Shown: in pieces, positions 18,550 through 31,300 of the stretch
Layout of the letters: every line of letters begins with the position of its first letter
How positions within the stretch are numbered: position 1 is the stretch's first letter
Origin: Onthophagus taurus
Taxonomy: Eukaryota > Arthropoda > Insecta > Coleoptera > Scarabaeidae
Reading direction: 5' to 3'
DNA: 64,000 nt
Assembly: GCF_036711975.1 (NCBI RefSeq)
Contig: NC_091971.1
Coordinates: forward strand, 1,309,501-1,373,500
The notes under the pieces: model-generated
Seen by the model: only the letters and a program-made list of their open reading frames with translations
The model's database searches: none
What the model was told of the DNA's origin: nothing
Program-made: the position numbers and the translations under genes

Positions 18550-21120
18550 GAAGGGGTTGGGAGAAAAAGTGCCAAGCATCATGTTTGTTGTTTTGAGATA
18601 TAGCAAGTTGAAAGTTTGACTAAATCCATAAATAACATTTTAGTGCAGACAACAAACCAAAGTTTTTTAATACAAAGGTCATGTATCTATATACCGTTAA
18701 AAGTGAAGATGTAGGTAAAAAAACGCTATTATAAGATAAAAATGGTTGTATAGAAAAATATGCACTGAATAATGTTGCTTGGCATTTTTTCCCCAAAAAT
18801 CGACAAAAAATACTCTTAACCAAAAAGGTACTTTCCAAATAGGCCTATATTACCACAACATCTTCCTTTTGGTCGTCTACTTCAGCAGAAGACTGTAGGC
18901 CATTGTAATATCCATGGTAGATGGGAGGAATGTATTGCATCAAGGATTTGACATCATCTAATTTTTTCTTATTGATTCTTTTTAAATGTAGTGCTGGAAT
19001 AGAACTCCTTCCACGTTTCTTTAGGTTCAACACTAAAAACTCTTCGTTCATCAAGCGTTTGAGTTTCATTTGAAAAGGTTCTTCGCTGTCAAATTTAAAG
19101 CAAATAGCTTTGGAAAATCGTGGAGGAGTAACACCATCTGTACAAAACTTGCTTTTTGTGTTAAAGTAGGTCTCTTGCACCCTAGACAAATCGAGGAAAT
19201 CCTCGCTCATCATGCATGTTACGATGAACTTGTGTTTTGTTCCACACTTTGCTACTATCTCTCTCCATTGCCCAGGACTGTACACATTTTGGCAGTGCTT
19301 GGTATGATACTTTTCTATTTTTGAAAAGTCACGGTCTGATGGGGTGATAAGTATGCCCAGTTATCAGGAAGTAATGTTCTATTGTTTCAAAACGTCTACT
19401 AGCTACAAGGTGTGACCAAAGCGACATTGTTCCAATTTTTATTTTGTCCTCCGCAGTTGTCGGTAAATATTACCAACTTCTTTGCGTGGACATTTGCTAC
19501 TAATAAGTACTTTACAATACAGCTTCCTATTTCATCACTACCCCTTTTTCCAACTGATTCATCCCACATGAACATAAAACCTTGTCCAGAAGTGCAGTTA
19601 TGGATACCTACGTTATAGGTCCACAGTTTCCTGCAGTAAAATGCAGGTCCACATGACAGTTTTGGTGGCACCTTACCGGGTGTCTCTTTACTTTCAGCAG
19701 TGTAATTTTGCAATTTTTCTCTGGCACTGTCAGCCTTACGTAAATGGAGTTCTTTTTGTATTTTTGCATTTTGTTTTTGTTCGTTACTAGCATTAGCATC
19801 ATCAATGATAATTTGCAAGCTGTCACATTTACTGCATGTGTCTGATTTTGGAAGTTTGAAGCCGATGTTGTACTTTTCACAAAATATTCTTCTGTACTTA
19901 TCCTCACTAACTGTGCGGAGTTCGTTTTCTTCACAAAAGTTTAGGTAATAGTCATTGTATGAACTTCTAATGGTCATATCAGAAGCCAGATAGACTTTAT
20001 TTGGGTTTTGTTTGCTACTATATTGCGATTGATATTTCGGTATCGCTTTGATGTGCTTATGCACACCATTTTCTGCTTCAGCAGAAATCTTGTTCGGCCT
20101 TGTATCATGGGTGCCCCTTTTGTCACAAGATGGATACTTCTGAAACCATTTTTCTAATAATGTTGTTGATTCTACCTCTTGAATTTTGTAGACCGTGAAT
20201 GCTCATAAAGGATTTTTTGCAAACTCTGAGAGATGAACCATTTTTTAGTTTAATCTTAAAAATAAAAGTGTTTTGTTTGTAAGAACCCTCTGGATTTTGG
20301 CAGTAACGACGTTTGATTGGTATTTTTTCTATGCATCCAAAAAGATACGCGTTTTGCATAATTATTGAATTCCCCATATCCCAAAATGCATTAAAGATAG
20401 TAGATTTTTCATCCTCAGTGACTTTCTCATGACATTTTAGGGGGCATTTGCACATCTCACCTAAAGTTCTGCCTGGTACATTCTTTCCTAATTTTGTCTG
20501 GTACGATTTTGGTATTTCAACTTTTTTCATGTGTGACTTACGTTTCCTTTTCCTTGGGCTTTTTACCGGAGTCAGAAGTGGACACAGTGCCAACCATCAA
20601 AAATTACTTTTTGATTTATTTCTATTAGAAACACTTTTCCAACATGGTTACACTTGTTTATGCTTAAAAGTACTATAATACTTATATGCATGCACTTATA
20701 ACACATGATGCTAACCTACATTACGCAAAGTTATATGTTAGGATTTAAATAATGCTAAGCAACACTCACCTCAAAACGTGAAACATCATTTTCCTCATCA
20801 TTTGCTAAATAAGTGGAATCGCTGTCACTGTCATCAAATTCTTCATACAAGTCTTCTAGGTTTTCATAATAATCTTTAAGATTTCTAACACATTTCCTCT
20901 TTCCCTCCATTTCTCATGAGGAGCTTGACACTGTCTTCCCCAAAACTTTGCAAACAACCAGTTGAGGTAATAAAATGCAATGCAAATACAGAGCAATCTA
21001 ACGGCAATCATTGAAATCTAAACAGTGCTGCTTGTAGTCTGTTCAATTTACTCATAGACAGCACTGCTAAATTCGGTTAGGCCAAAATGATGCTTGGCAC
21101 TTTTTTCTCCCGACCCCTTC
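18550..21120 (-). mobile_element. DNA transposon with 35-bp TIRs and AAAT target duplication
   Basis: GAAGGGGTTGGGAGAAAAAG (18550 on, continuing GTGCCAAGCATCATG) is the inverted counterpart of 21085-21120 over about 35 bp with two or three differences. The 4-bp sequence AAAT flanks both ends (18546-18549 and 21121-21124). The 2.57-kb element carries a single degenerate transposase gene on the minus strand. A 4-bp duplication and this type of transposase suggest a Sola-like superfamily, but that assignment is from memory and uncertain. Confidence 0.85.
18845..20910 (-). pseudogene. Degenerate transposase of the 18.55-21.12 kb element
   Basis: Minus-strand fragments read in order. An acidic N terminus starts at 20910 (MEGKRKCVRNLKDYYENLED), with a possible donor GTGAGT after 20770. 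A 20593-20123 frame follows (KSYQTKLGKNVPGRTLGEMC). A 20064-19399 frame has DTCSKCD, KLWTYNVGIH and FTDNCGGQNKN, whose Asp is a likely DDE-type catalytic residue. A 19285-18845 frame has YSPGQWREIVAKC. The fragments join by homology only with frame changes near 20140, 19440 and 19345, so the gene is inactive. The layout resembles the large insect transposases annotated as uncharacterised proteins with a DTC..CD motif. Confidence 0.75.
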
Positions 21121-21124
21121 AAAT

Positions 21125-22814
21125 GTATTCACCTGAAAAAAATGTTTCATGTACAACTCCCGAAATAGAAGTCCCGAACGAAAGGTATGAAATACGAAAT
21201 ACGCTAAACTTAAAGCGTGGTTCAAATTGTCATATTGGCAACTAAATAATTAATAACCCAATATCACCAACTTGAACTGGTTCCATAAAATATTACTAAA
21301 ATCTCATTACAGCGTCGGATGCTGTAAGGAGTCTCATTACAGCACCTTTTTCTAGAGCAGCCGTTTGAGTACTGTAATAGCTTTCATTACCGTCGCGAAT
21401 TACAAAAAAAAATATTTACAAAGAAAATATGGAACAAATAAAAATCCATTGAAAAAATATTAAGCTCTACATAATCCGCTTACCTGCCCTTATTCTCATA
21501 AAATTATCCCTTTTAAAAATATATTTAACACGCTTTTTAAAATATTCACCTGCAAAACATTTTTTTACACAAAAAAAATCTTTACAAACTTGAATAAAAA
21601 AAATGAAAAGCAACAAAAAACGTTTAAAAAAGATATCGCCCCTAATTTAATAGGAACCCTCGTAAATAGGACATCTATCCAATTAGAAAGGGGATTGGTT
21701 TTAGAATCGTTGAACACGCGCCAATATAAAAAAATCGGATGGGGATGTTTTTTTTAACTATGGAGGTCCCGCTTTTGTTTAAGGATGAAGGGGGAGAAAG
21801 GTAAAGGGGGTGAAAAAGTGGAGGAAGTTTTTTAGAATCGATCCCTTACACGGTTCTAGGCGGAGCTTTTTTAAAGACCCACCCATGGAGCTTAAAAAAC
21901 CTTGTCGATGTATACGATAGGGAGTCGGGAGCTTTTTATATACAGGGATTTTTTAACTCCGCCTGTTAAAAAAAGGAACGAACTTAGAAAATGGAGAATC
22001 AAAAAGAAAAATTTCAAATAATCTTGTTTTAGTTTCGTTTATTTGTTACTTCCTGTTGGATTTTTAGAAACTTAGAAAGTTGTTAAATTCCAACCTCTAA
22101 TTTTTTTCCCATCTCCTTTATTTTCTCGTTGCGAGATTTCTTAAACCAGGCTAATAAACGTGCAGCCTTATTTTATTTCTTTTTAGCTGGAGTAGGGTAT
22201 ATTTTTTCTTCGTATCGTCGAAGGTTTAGCAAAAAGTTTGCCGCTTTTTTGTTACCCAAATTGAATAACTACACCCAGGTTTTAGACAAAAAATAGGTCC
22301 ATTCACAACAACTTTATTGCAGGCAACCACAAAAAAATGCATATTTTAAAAGACTTTACTATTTTGGTCCTTTACTTTTTTTGTGTTTAGGTTCAAACCC
22401 TTTTTAAATAGGTAAACAAAATTTTAGAAACTTTTTTTGCTGGGGTTTGACAATTTTTATGACTCGATGGGTTAAAGCAAAAAATGAGATGGTTGACGTG
22501 TTTCTCTTTTTCCTGTTAAGGAAATCTTAAATTCAAAATCTGTTTATATACCTTTACTTTTTTGCTTGCATCTTCAGTAGTTGCATTTAGCATGTTAGAA
22601 CTTTGACCGGGTGTGTTTCCAGCTTTTTGGAAGTAGTTCTGGCGTTCCTAGTCTCTCCATTTGTAAAACGTGCTCATTCCAAAATCTCCTGCGTGCTCGT
22701 TTTCATCTTACCATATCTTCCATCTCGCATGCCTGCCGAATTTCGTTGCTTCTTCCCTAATCTCATAGTGTGTTTCTAGTGACTCTCAAAGTCGCCATCT
22801 CATAAAATGTAACA
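21125..22814. other. Noncoding DNA with a GC-richer core
   Basis: 21640-21990 is unusually complex for this window (ACGGTTCTAGGCGGAGC; GTATACGATAGGGAGTCGGG), with many T6-8 and A6-8 runs of the kind Hunchback itself binds. No exon chain was found. It is a candidate regulatory element. The rest is AT-rich and featureless. Confidence 0.35.
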
Positions 22815-25140
22815 TGTCTGAATGTTTCTAGTTATTGGTCTAATGTTAGTTCTAGTGACAGTGGTAGGTAGCGCATATCTTGCATATTTGTATTAAATTA
22901 AAACTAGAACTAACACAAGACTTAGAACTAGAATCATTCGGGTTTAGCCGTCTTGAGAGACGTGCGGCTAAATCTGAATGTTTCTAGTTCTAGGTCTAGT
23001 GTTAGTTCTAGTTTTACACTAGCACTATCATTAGAACTAACACAAGACCTAGAACTAGAATCATTCGGGTTTAGCCGTCTTGAGAGACGTGCGGCTAAAC
23101 CCGAATGGTTCTAGTTCTTGATCTAGTGTTAATTCTAGTATTCCGATAGCACTATCACTAGAACTAACACAAGACCTAGTACTAGAATCATTCGGGTTTA
23201 GCCATCTTGAGAGACGTGCGGCTAAATCCGAATGTTTCTAGTTCTAGGTCTAGTGTTAGTTCTAGTTTTACATTAGCACTATCACTAGAACTAACACAAG
23301 ACCTAGAACTAGAATCATTCGGGTTTAGCCGTCTTGAGAGACGTGCGGCTAAACCCGAATGGTTCTAGTTCTTGATCTAGTGTTAATTCTAGTATTCCGA
23401 TAGCACTATCACTAGAACTAACACAAGACCTAGAACTAGAATCATTCGGGTTTAGCCGTCTTGAGAGACATGCGGCTAAATCCGAATGTTTCTAGTTCTA
23501 GGTCTAGTGTTAGTTCTAGTTTTACACTAGCACTATCACTAGAACTAACACAAGACCTAGAACTAGAATCATTCGGGTTTAGCCGTCTTGAGAGACGTGC
23601 GGCTAAACCCGAATGGTTTTAGTTCTTAATCTAGTGTTAATTCTAGTATTCCGATAGCACTATCACTAGAACTAACACAAGACCAAGAACTAGAATCATT
23701 CGGGTTTAGTCGTCTTAAGAGACGTGCGGCTAAATCCGATTGTTTCTAGTTCTAAGTCTAGTGTTAGTTCTAGTTTTACACTAGCACTATCACTAGAACT
23801 AACACAAGACCTAGAACTAGAATCATTCGGGTTTAGCCGTCTTGAGAGATGTGCGGCTAAATCCGAATGTTTCTACTTCTAGGTCTAGTGTTAGTTCTAG
23901 TTTTACACTAGCACTATCACTAGAACTAACACAAGACCTAGAACTAGAATCATTCGGGTTTAGCCGTCTTGAGAGACGTGCGGCTAAACCCGAATGGTTC
24001 TAGTTCTTGATCTAGTGTTAATTCTAGTATTCCGATAGCACTATCACTAGAACTAACACAAGACCTAGAACTAGAATCATTCGGGTTTAGCCGTTTTGAG
24101 AGACGTGCGGCTAAACCCGAATGTTTCTAGTTCCAAGTCTAGTGTTAGTTCTAGTATTCCGATAGCACTATTACTAGAACTAACACAAGACTTAGAACTA
24201 GAATCATTCGGGTTTAGCCGTCTTGAGAGACGTGCGGCTAAACCCGAATGGTTCTAGTTCTTGATCTAGTGTTAATTCTAGTATTCCGATAGCACTATTA
24301 CTAGAACTAACACAAGACCTAGAACTAGAATCATTCGGGTTTAGCCGTCTTGAGAGACGTGCGGCTAAACCCGAATGGTTCTAGTTCTTGATCTAGTGTT
24401 AATTCTAGTATTCCGATAGCACTATTACTAGAACTAACACAAGACCTAGAACTAGAATCATTCCGGTTTAGCCGTCTTGAGAGACGTGCGGCTAAACCCG
24501 AATGGTTCTAGTTCTTGATCTAGTGTTAATTCTAGTATTCCGATAGCACTATCACTAGAACTAACACAAGACCTAGAACTAGAATCATTCCGGTTTAGCC
24601 GTCTTGAGAGACGTGCGGCTAAACCCGAATGGTTCTAGTTCTTGATCTAGTGTTACTTCTAGTATTCCGATAGCACTATCACTAGAACTAACACAAGACC
24701 TAGAACTAGAATCATTCGGGTTTAGCCGTCTTGAGAGACGTGCGGCTAAATCCGAATGTTTCTAGTTCTAGGTCTAGTGCTAGTTCTAGTTTTACATTAG
24801 CACTATCACTAGAACTAACACAAGACCTAGAACTAGAATCATTCCGGTTTAGCCGTCTTGAGAGACGTGCGGCTAAACCCGAATGGTTCTAGTTCTTGAT
24901 CTAGTGTTAATTCTAGTATTCCGATAGCACTATCACTAGAACTAACACAAGACCTAGAACTAGAATCCTTCGGGTTTAGCCGTCTTGAGAGACGTGCGGC
25001 TAAACCCGAATGTTTCTAGTTCCAAGTCTAGTGTTAGTTCTAGTTTTAATTGTTATTTAGCGTTAGATTGTAGTATATTTTTATTGAACAAAAAGTAGAA
25101 TTAATACTAGACCTAGAAACAGAAACAGAAACATTCGGTT
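22815..25140. repeat. 127-bp palindromic satellite array (17 units)
   Basis: GGTTTAGCC marks each unit: the first four copies are at 22941, 23068, 23195 and 23322, and the last is at 24973, a span of exactly 16 x 127 bp. Each unit contains two inverted repeats. One is GGTTTAGCCGTCTTGAGAGA, closed by CGTGCGGCTAAACC. The other is a CTAG-rich hairpin (TCTAGTTCTTGATCTAGTGT pairing with the ACACAAGACCTAGAACTAGA side). Units alternate irregularly between two subtypes (TATTCCGATAGC and TTTTACACTAGC centres). Partial or single units are scattered at 0.84, 6.6, 15.4, 33.8, 38.6-39.2, 46.3, 56.2, 57.1, 59.3, 61.4, 62.8 and 63.7 kb. Confidence 0.95.
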
Positions 25141-27813
25141 TTAGCTGTGCGTCTTTTAAAACGGAAACTTTTCCAAGCAAAACTTTTCCTTTGCAAAACT
25201 ACCCAATGCCTGTACTATTAAGTTATGTTGCATTTTATGTGGGACAGTGCAAGTGCATAGTACATAACTATATATAATTCTCTCCCATCCAATTGGACAT
25301 CTACTCAGAACTTACCATACATTTGTAAACTTGCAAAAGTATACAAAAGATGGTAAAAATGTAAAAATTTTATAAACCCTCATTAATAATTCAACTTAAT
25401 TCATTAATTTAAGCAAATTATAATAGATACGTAACGATTTCCGTTAAAACTTCACATCATATGTCACAACTAAAACTATTATAAAACGGGAAGATCAAAA
25501 GTGTGAAATGGAACAAAAGTAGTTCAAAAAGAGAATGGACAATGGGCAGTTTGTGTATGTGTAGGGTGGAGACTTGGCCCATTATATTCCCTGAACGTTA
25601 CACATTTATCACCAATGCGTTTCAACTATTAAGACGGTCTGTAATCCGGGATTATTAACGTATTGCAACTGTAATTGCCGAGTGTGGGTTGGCTTTCGGG
25701 ACAATGCGGAAGCGACGTGGTCATCGAAAAGAGTTTTTCCAAAATTCGAATCCCCCTCCAGAAATCTTTTGTATTTAACACACCCGATCGCGTGGGTCGT
25801 TTCTACAATTGTTATCCATTTCGAATTTCGATTTTAATTACGTGGGAATGGTCAATTTCCAAGTTTGAAAGGAAGAATCATTGTTGTAAAATTGGGGGAA
25901 AGGAAATTGTTGAAGAACCGTTATATTTTTAAATTACTTTTATGATGTGATATTTTGATGAAGTTATTTGGAAATGTTTTCAGGTAGGGAAGCAAAAAAT
26001 GAGCGTAAAATATTTATTAATAAAGCCCCTAAAAGGCACACGTCAGAAACCCATCAAAATACGTTAGTTTCTTGTCAAGATCACGCGACAAAAAAATAAA
26101 AATGAAAAATCCATTGTTGTTGACTTGCTTCCGTTTAGTATAAAAAGGATCTATCAAAAAAAATCCTCCACTTCTTCATCTCCTTTCCTGTCCATCCAAC
26201 AAATGGACTATTTTTTCGCTTTTATTCGACATTCGTCTACCATAAAATAATCTCAGCCCAAAAGATCCGAAATGTATCGATGAAAAAGTGCCGAATTGCG
26301 GCTATTTCTTTAACCTCAAAACATGTGGCCATGTAAAGGGATCGTGGTAAGGCCACTTCCTTTCCACTTTTAAGACTTTCGGGTACCTTTTTTAGTAGTG
26401 AGGTAGGCCGCTGCGGCTAACTATTTTTTTCTTCCCTAAAGTAAATAATATAGACGTTTTCACGGTACTCGTTCGGGCCAAGAAGAGATTAAGTCTTCCG
26501 GAGGTTACTATTAAAGGTGATTAGGACGGCGAACGGCTATTTTCTGTAATCCGAGACGATCTTTTACGTAAATATACTGTAATATCGTTGTTGGTTATCT
26601 CTTTTTCGACCTCGTTTTTTTTGTTGTTGAAAAAGATCGTCAGATAAAGATGAGTAGGTTACATGGGGTATTAGATAAGTATTTACAAGCCATTAGTTAT
26701 GAATAAGGTTCTTTTAAGTGAAAATTGTATCATGTTTTTGATTCACACTTTCAATAAATAATTAAAATATTCCCACAAAAAAAATGTATTCCCACGATCT
26801 TTTGTATAAAACCTCACAACTAAATTTTTAACCCCTAATAAAAATCTCCCTATATACTAAACTTTTTTTTCTAATTCCCAGCACACGAAGGGCACGCGAA
26901 AGTTCCTTCGAATTTGAATACTCACACATAGTACTTTTTTTTCAACAAAACGTCACCATTTTCTACTACTAAGGGAAAAAAAAGACGAAACCTATCCAAC
27001 AACAAAAAAAAACTCAACGTCCCCTCGTTTTTACGTGAACACAAATAGCGCACCCTTCGCCTTCTCTCTAAAAATAATGTAAAAAGGGGCCGTGCTCAGC
27101 GCGTGCTCTCTTCCTAAAAACCCGGAATCCACGAGCGGATCGCCTAAAACTCACAAAAAAAAGGGAGCCCACGTGCGTTTTTTCCAACCATACGTATATT
27201 TTCTATTTCACCCCAATATGGGGTACGGAAATAGAATCGGAATGAAGGAAGGGCGGACCTTTTCGCGTCCCCTATGAATTTGAGACAACATTTTTTTTTA
27301 TTTAACTTTCACCCGGCGGTGGCGAGTGATTGCGTTGATTTTTTCTGTACTATTTTTTTGTGGGTTCGTTTTTTTAATCGCATTTTTTAAGGTGTTAGGG
27401 CGTCGACAACGTTTAACCTATGAACTAATGAGGGGTTGGAAAGTTTTTTTTTAGAGTAAAGTAAGGTGGTTTCACAGGTTGGTGTTTTTTATGGAGGGTT
27501 TTTTTATTGGAGGGAGGACGAAAACAAGTGTGTTATAAAAAATTGGAATTTCACGTGTTAAATGGGTGGTTTTTTATAAACCACTGATATATTTTGAGTA
27601 ATTTTTAAACCTGAATTTCCTTATAGACATAGGGGAGAGTAGTTAGAATGGACCGTTATGACGTTTTTTAATTTTATGCGAATATGCACATATTTTTGAT
27701 GAAAATGATAATAGAAATACATGTGTGTTTTTGTCCATCAAGGCAATCAATCTCCCAAGTTAGACCATTACATACAGTTAATGCAATAATATTTCTTGAC
27801 ATTTGGACTCACT
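25141..27813. other. Gene-free unique DNA, candidate regulatory tract
   Basis: Several islands (25660-25930, 26260-26640, 26880-27270) have higher GC and complexity than their surroundings, for example GCGTGCTCTCTTCCTAAAAA, CCACGAGCGGATCGCC and TCGGGCCAAGAAGAG. CAGGTAG occurs at 25981-25987. Open stretches here have no recognisable domain and no splice partners. Distal enhancers of hunchback or TFIIF-beta, or exons of an unrecognised noncoding RNA, are possible. Confidence 0.35.
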
Positions 27814-28300
27814 TCAGCACATTTTGTCTGCTTCTTTTTCTTCCTTACACATAAAACAAGACCATGTTGTCTTAATTTGTCTCTTTTGTTTTTCTGTTCC
27901 AAATTCTGTTGGTTTTTGCTTGTTTTGTTGCAGTTTTAAAAGATTTTTCTTGCTTGTTATTAATGTAGTTTTCTGGGCAATTCCTGTAGCTCGAAAAGAT
28001 GATGGTCCTGGCAGTGGATTCAGTTTTGGAGGAGGTGACACTTCATGAAGAGCTTTCTCAAAATTTTCGATTGTTCTAGTTTGACATATATCAACATTCA
28101 TTGTTACTTGATGACATCTATATTGGCTCAACCTCAGTACTTGGTTTAGGCTGCAAAATATCTGATCGTGCAAATTGCCTATCTTGGACATGTCGATTAA
28201 CAAGCCAAATACCAGAGGCGCCGAAAGCATTCTCTACAGTTGCAACATTTCAAAAAGCCGGATCCATTGGATCCAAGATACAAAATAAACTTTTTTGATG
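27814..28300 (-). pseudogene. C-terminal remnant of a pogo/Tigger-type transposase
   Basis: On the minus strand, one frame reads VENAFGASGIWLVNRHVQ then FARSDILQPKPSTE, matching the conserved tail that follows the DDE domain in pogo-type transposases. After a stop and frame change near 28120, the second frame continues ALHEVSPPPKLNPLPGPSSF and ends with a WSCFMCKEE zinc-knuckle-like motif. The DDE core is absent. The fragment abuts the 363-bp satellite array. Confidence 0.6.
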
Positions 28301-28319
28301 CTGATTTAAGTAACGAAGC

Positions 28320-31300
28320 AACTCTAAAAAGAGGATACTTCAATTCATAATTTTATTGGTAATATTTCCACGAGGATCCTTCAAGAAAGTAATTTCATAG
28401 CAAATTTTGCAAGTTATCGATGAAAATTACAACATCCAAAATTTTATCAAAACTTCAAATATTGTTTTCTAAAAAACTAAAAGTTATTTTTCAAAACGGG
28501 TTGGTTCATTGGAAAGAGGACACTTTTATTAACACTTTGGGAAATTTTCATACTTATATTCCAAGAAATGGATTTTATACGAATTTTTAAAACTTAATCG
28601 GCGAAAATTGAAAAATTCGAAAAAATTTTCGATCATTTCAAAAATATATTTCTCAAGAACTGAAAGTAATTTTTGAAAACGGGTTTTTGCATTAAAAAGA
28701 GGATACTTTAATTAATAATTGGTGATATTTCCACAAGGATCCTTTAAGAAATTTATTTTATAGCGAATTTTGCAAGTTATCGATGAAAATTACAACATCG
28801 AAAATTTTATCAAAACTTCAAATATTGTTTTCTCAAAAACTAAAAGTTATTTTTCAAAACGGATTGGTTCATTGGAAAGAGGACACTTTTATTAACACTT
28901 TGGGAAATTTTCATACTTATATTCCAAGAAATGGATTTTATACGAATTTTTTAAACTTAATCGGCGAAAATTGAAAAATTCGAAAAAATTGTCGATCATT
29001 TCAAAAATTTATTTCACAAGAACTGAAAGTGATTTTTGAAAACGGGTTTTTGCATTAAAAAGAAGATACTTTAATTAATAATTGGTGATATTTCCACAAG
29101 GATCCTTCAAGAAATTAATTTCATAGCGAATTTTGCAAGTTATCGATAAAAATTACAACATCGAAAATTTTATCAAAACTTCAAATATTGTTTTCTCAAA
29201 AACTAAAAGTTATTTTTCAAAACGGATTGGTTCATTGGAAAGAGGACACTTTTATTAACACTTTGGGAAATTTTCATACTTATATTCCAAGAAATGGATT
29301 TTATACGAATTTTTAAAACTGAATGGGCGAAAATTAAAAAATTCGAACAAATTTTCGATCATTTCAAAAATTTATTTCTCAAGAACTGAAAGTAATTTTT
29401 GAAAACGGGTTTTTGCATTAAAAAGAGGATACTTTAGTTAATAATTGGTGATATTTCCACAAGGATCCTCCAAGAAATTAATTTTATAGCGAATTTTGCA
29501 AGTTATCGATGAAAATTACAACATCGAAAATTTTATCAAAACTTCAAATATTGTTTTCTGAAAAACTAAAAGTTATGTTTCAAAACGGGTTGGTACATTG
29601 GAAAGAGGACACTTTTATTAACACTTTGGGAAAATTTCATACTCATATTCCCAGAACTGGATTTTATACGAATTTTTAAAACTTAATCGGCGAAAATTGA
29701 AAAATTCGAAAAAATTTTCGATCATTTCAAAAATTTATTTCTCAAGAACTGAAAGTAATTTTTGAAAACGGGTTTTTGCATTAAAAAGAGGATACTTTAA
29801 TTAATAATTGGTAATATTTCCACAAGGATCCTTCAAGAAATTAATTCTATAGCGAATTTTGCAAGTTATCGATGAAAATTACAACATCGAAAATTTTATC
29901 AAAACTTCAAATATTGTTTTCTCAAAAACTAAAAGTTATTTTTCAAAACGGATTGGTTCATTGGAAAGAGGACACTTTTATTACCACTTTGGGAAATTTT
30001 CATACTTATATTCCAAGAAATGGATTTTATACGAATTTTTAAAAATTAATCGACGAAAATTGAAAAATTCGAAAAAATTGTCGATCATTTCAAAAATTTA
30101 TTTCTCAAGAACTGAAAGTGATTTTTGAAAACGGGTTTTTGCATTAAAAAAAGGATACTTTAATTAATAATTGGTGATATTTCCACAAGGATCCTTCAAG
30201 AAATTTATTTTATAGCAAATTTTGCAAGTTATCGATGAAAATTACAACATCGAAAATTTTATCAAAACTTCAAATATTGTTTTCTCAAAAACTAAAAGTT
30301 ATTTTTCAAAACGGGTTGGTACATTGGAAAGAGGACACTTTTATTAACACTTTGGGAAATTTTCATACTCATATTGCAAGAACTGGATTTTATACGAATT
30401 TTTAAAACTTAATCGGCGAAAATTGAAAAATTCGAAAAAATTGTCGATCATTTCAAAAATTTATTTCTCAACAACTGAAAGTGATTTTTGAAAACGGGTT
30501 TTTGCATTAAAAAAAGGATACTTTAATTAATAATTGGTGATATTTCTACAAGGATCCTTCAAGAAATTAATTTCATAGCGAATTTTGCAAGTTATCGATG
30601 AAAATTACAACATCGAAAATTTTATCAAAACTTCAAATATTGTTTTCTCAAAAACTAAAAGTTATTTTTCAAAACGGATTGGTTCATTGGAAAGAGGACA
30701 CTTTTATTAACACTTTGAGAAATTTTCATACTTATATTCCAAGAAATGGATTTTATACGAATTTTTTAAACTTAATCGGCGAAAATTGAAAAATTCGAAA
30801 AAAATGTCGATCATTTCAAAAATTTATTTCTCAAGAACTGAAAGTGATTTTTGAAAATGGGTTTTTGCATTAAAAAAAGGATACTTTAATTAATAATTGG
30901 TGATATTTCCACAAGGATCCTCCAAGAAATTAATTTTATAGCGAATTTTGCAAGTTATCTATAAAAATTGTAACATCGAAAATTTTATCAAAACTTCAAA
31001 TATTGTTTTCTGAAAAACTAAAAGTTATGTTTCAAAACGGGTTGGTTCATTGGAAAGAGGACACTTTTATTAACACTTTGGGAAATTTTCATACTCATCT
31101 TCCAAGAACTGGATTTTATACGAATTTTTAAAACTTAATCGGCGAAAATTGAAAAATTCGAAAAAATTGTCGATCATTTCAAAAATTTATTTCTCAAGAA
31201 CTGAAAGTGATTTTTGAAAACGGGGTTTTGCATTAAAAAGAAGATACTTTAATTAATAATTGGTGATATTTCCATAAGGATCCTCCAAGAAATTAATTTT

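Noticed and set aside
25675-25932. 85-codon open frame at 25.7 kb
   Set aside because: No ATG with supporting context, no recognisable motif, no splice partner; left as noncoding island.
27803-28298. Plus-strand frames opposite the pogo-type remnant
   Set aside because: The minus strand carries the recognisable transposase tail; the plus-strand frames are its shadow.
28783-30789. Repeated 61-89 codon open frames (e.g. MKITTSKILSKLQILFSQKL)
   Set aside because: They recur once per 363-bp satellite unit; the period is divisible by three, so open frames repeat by construction. No domain or start context.
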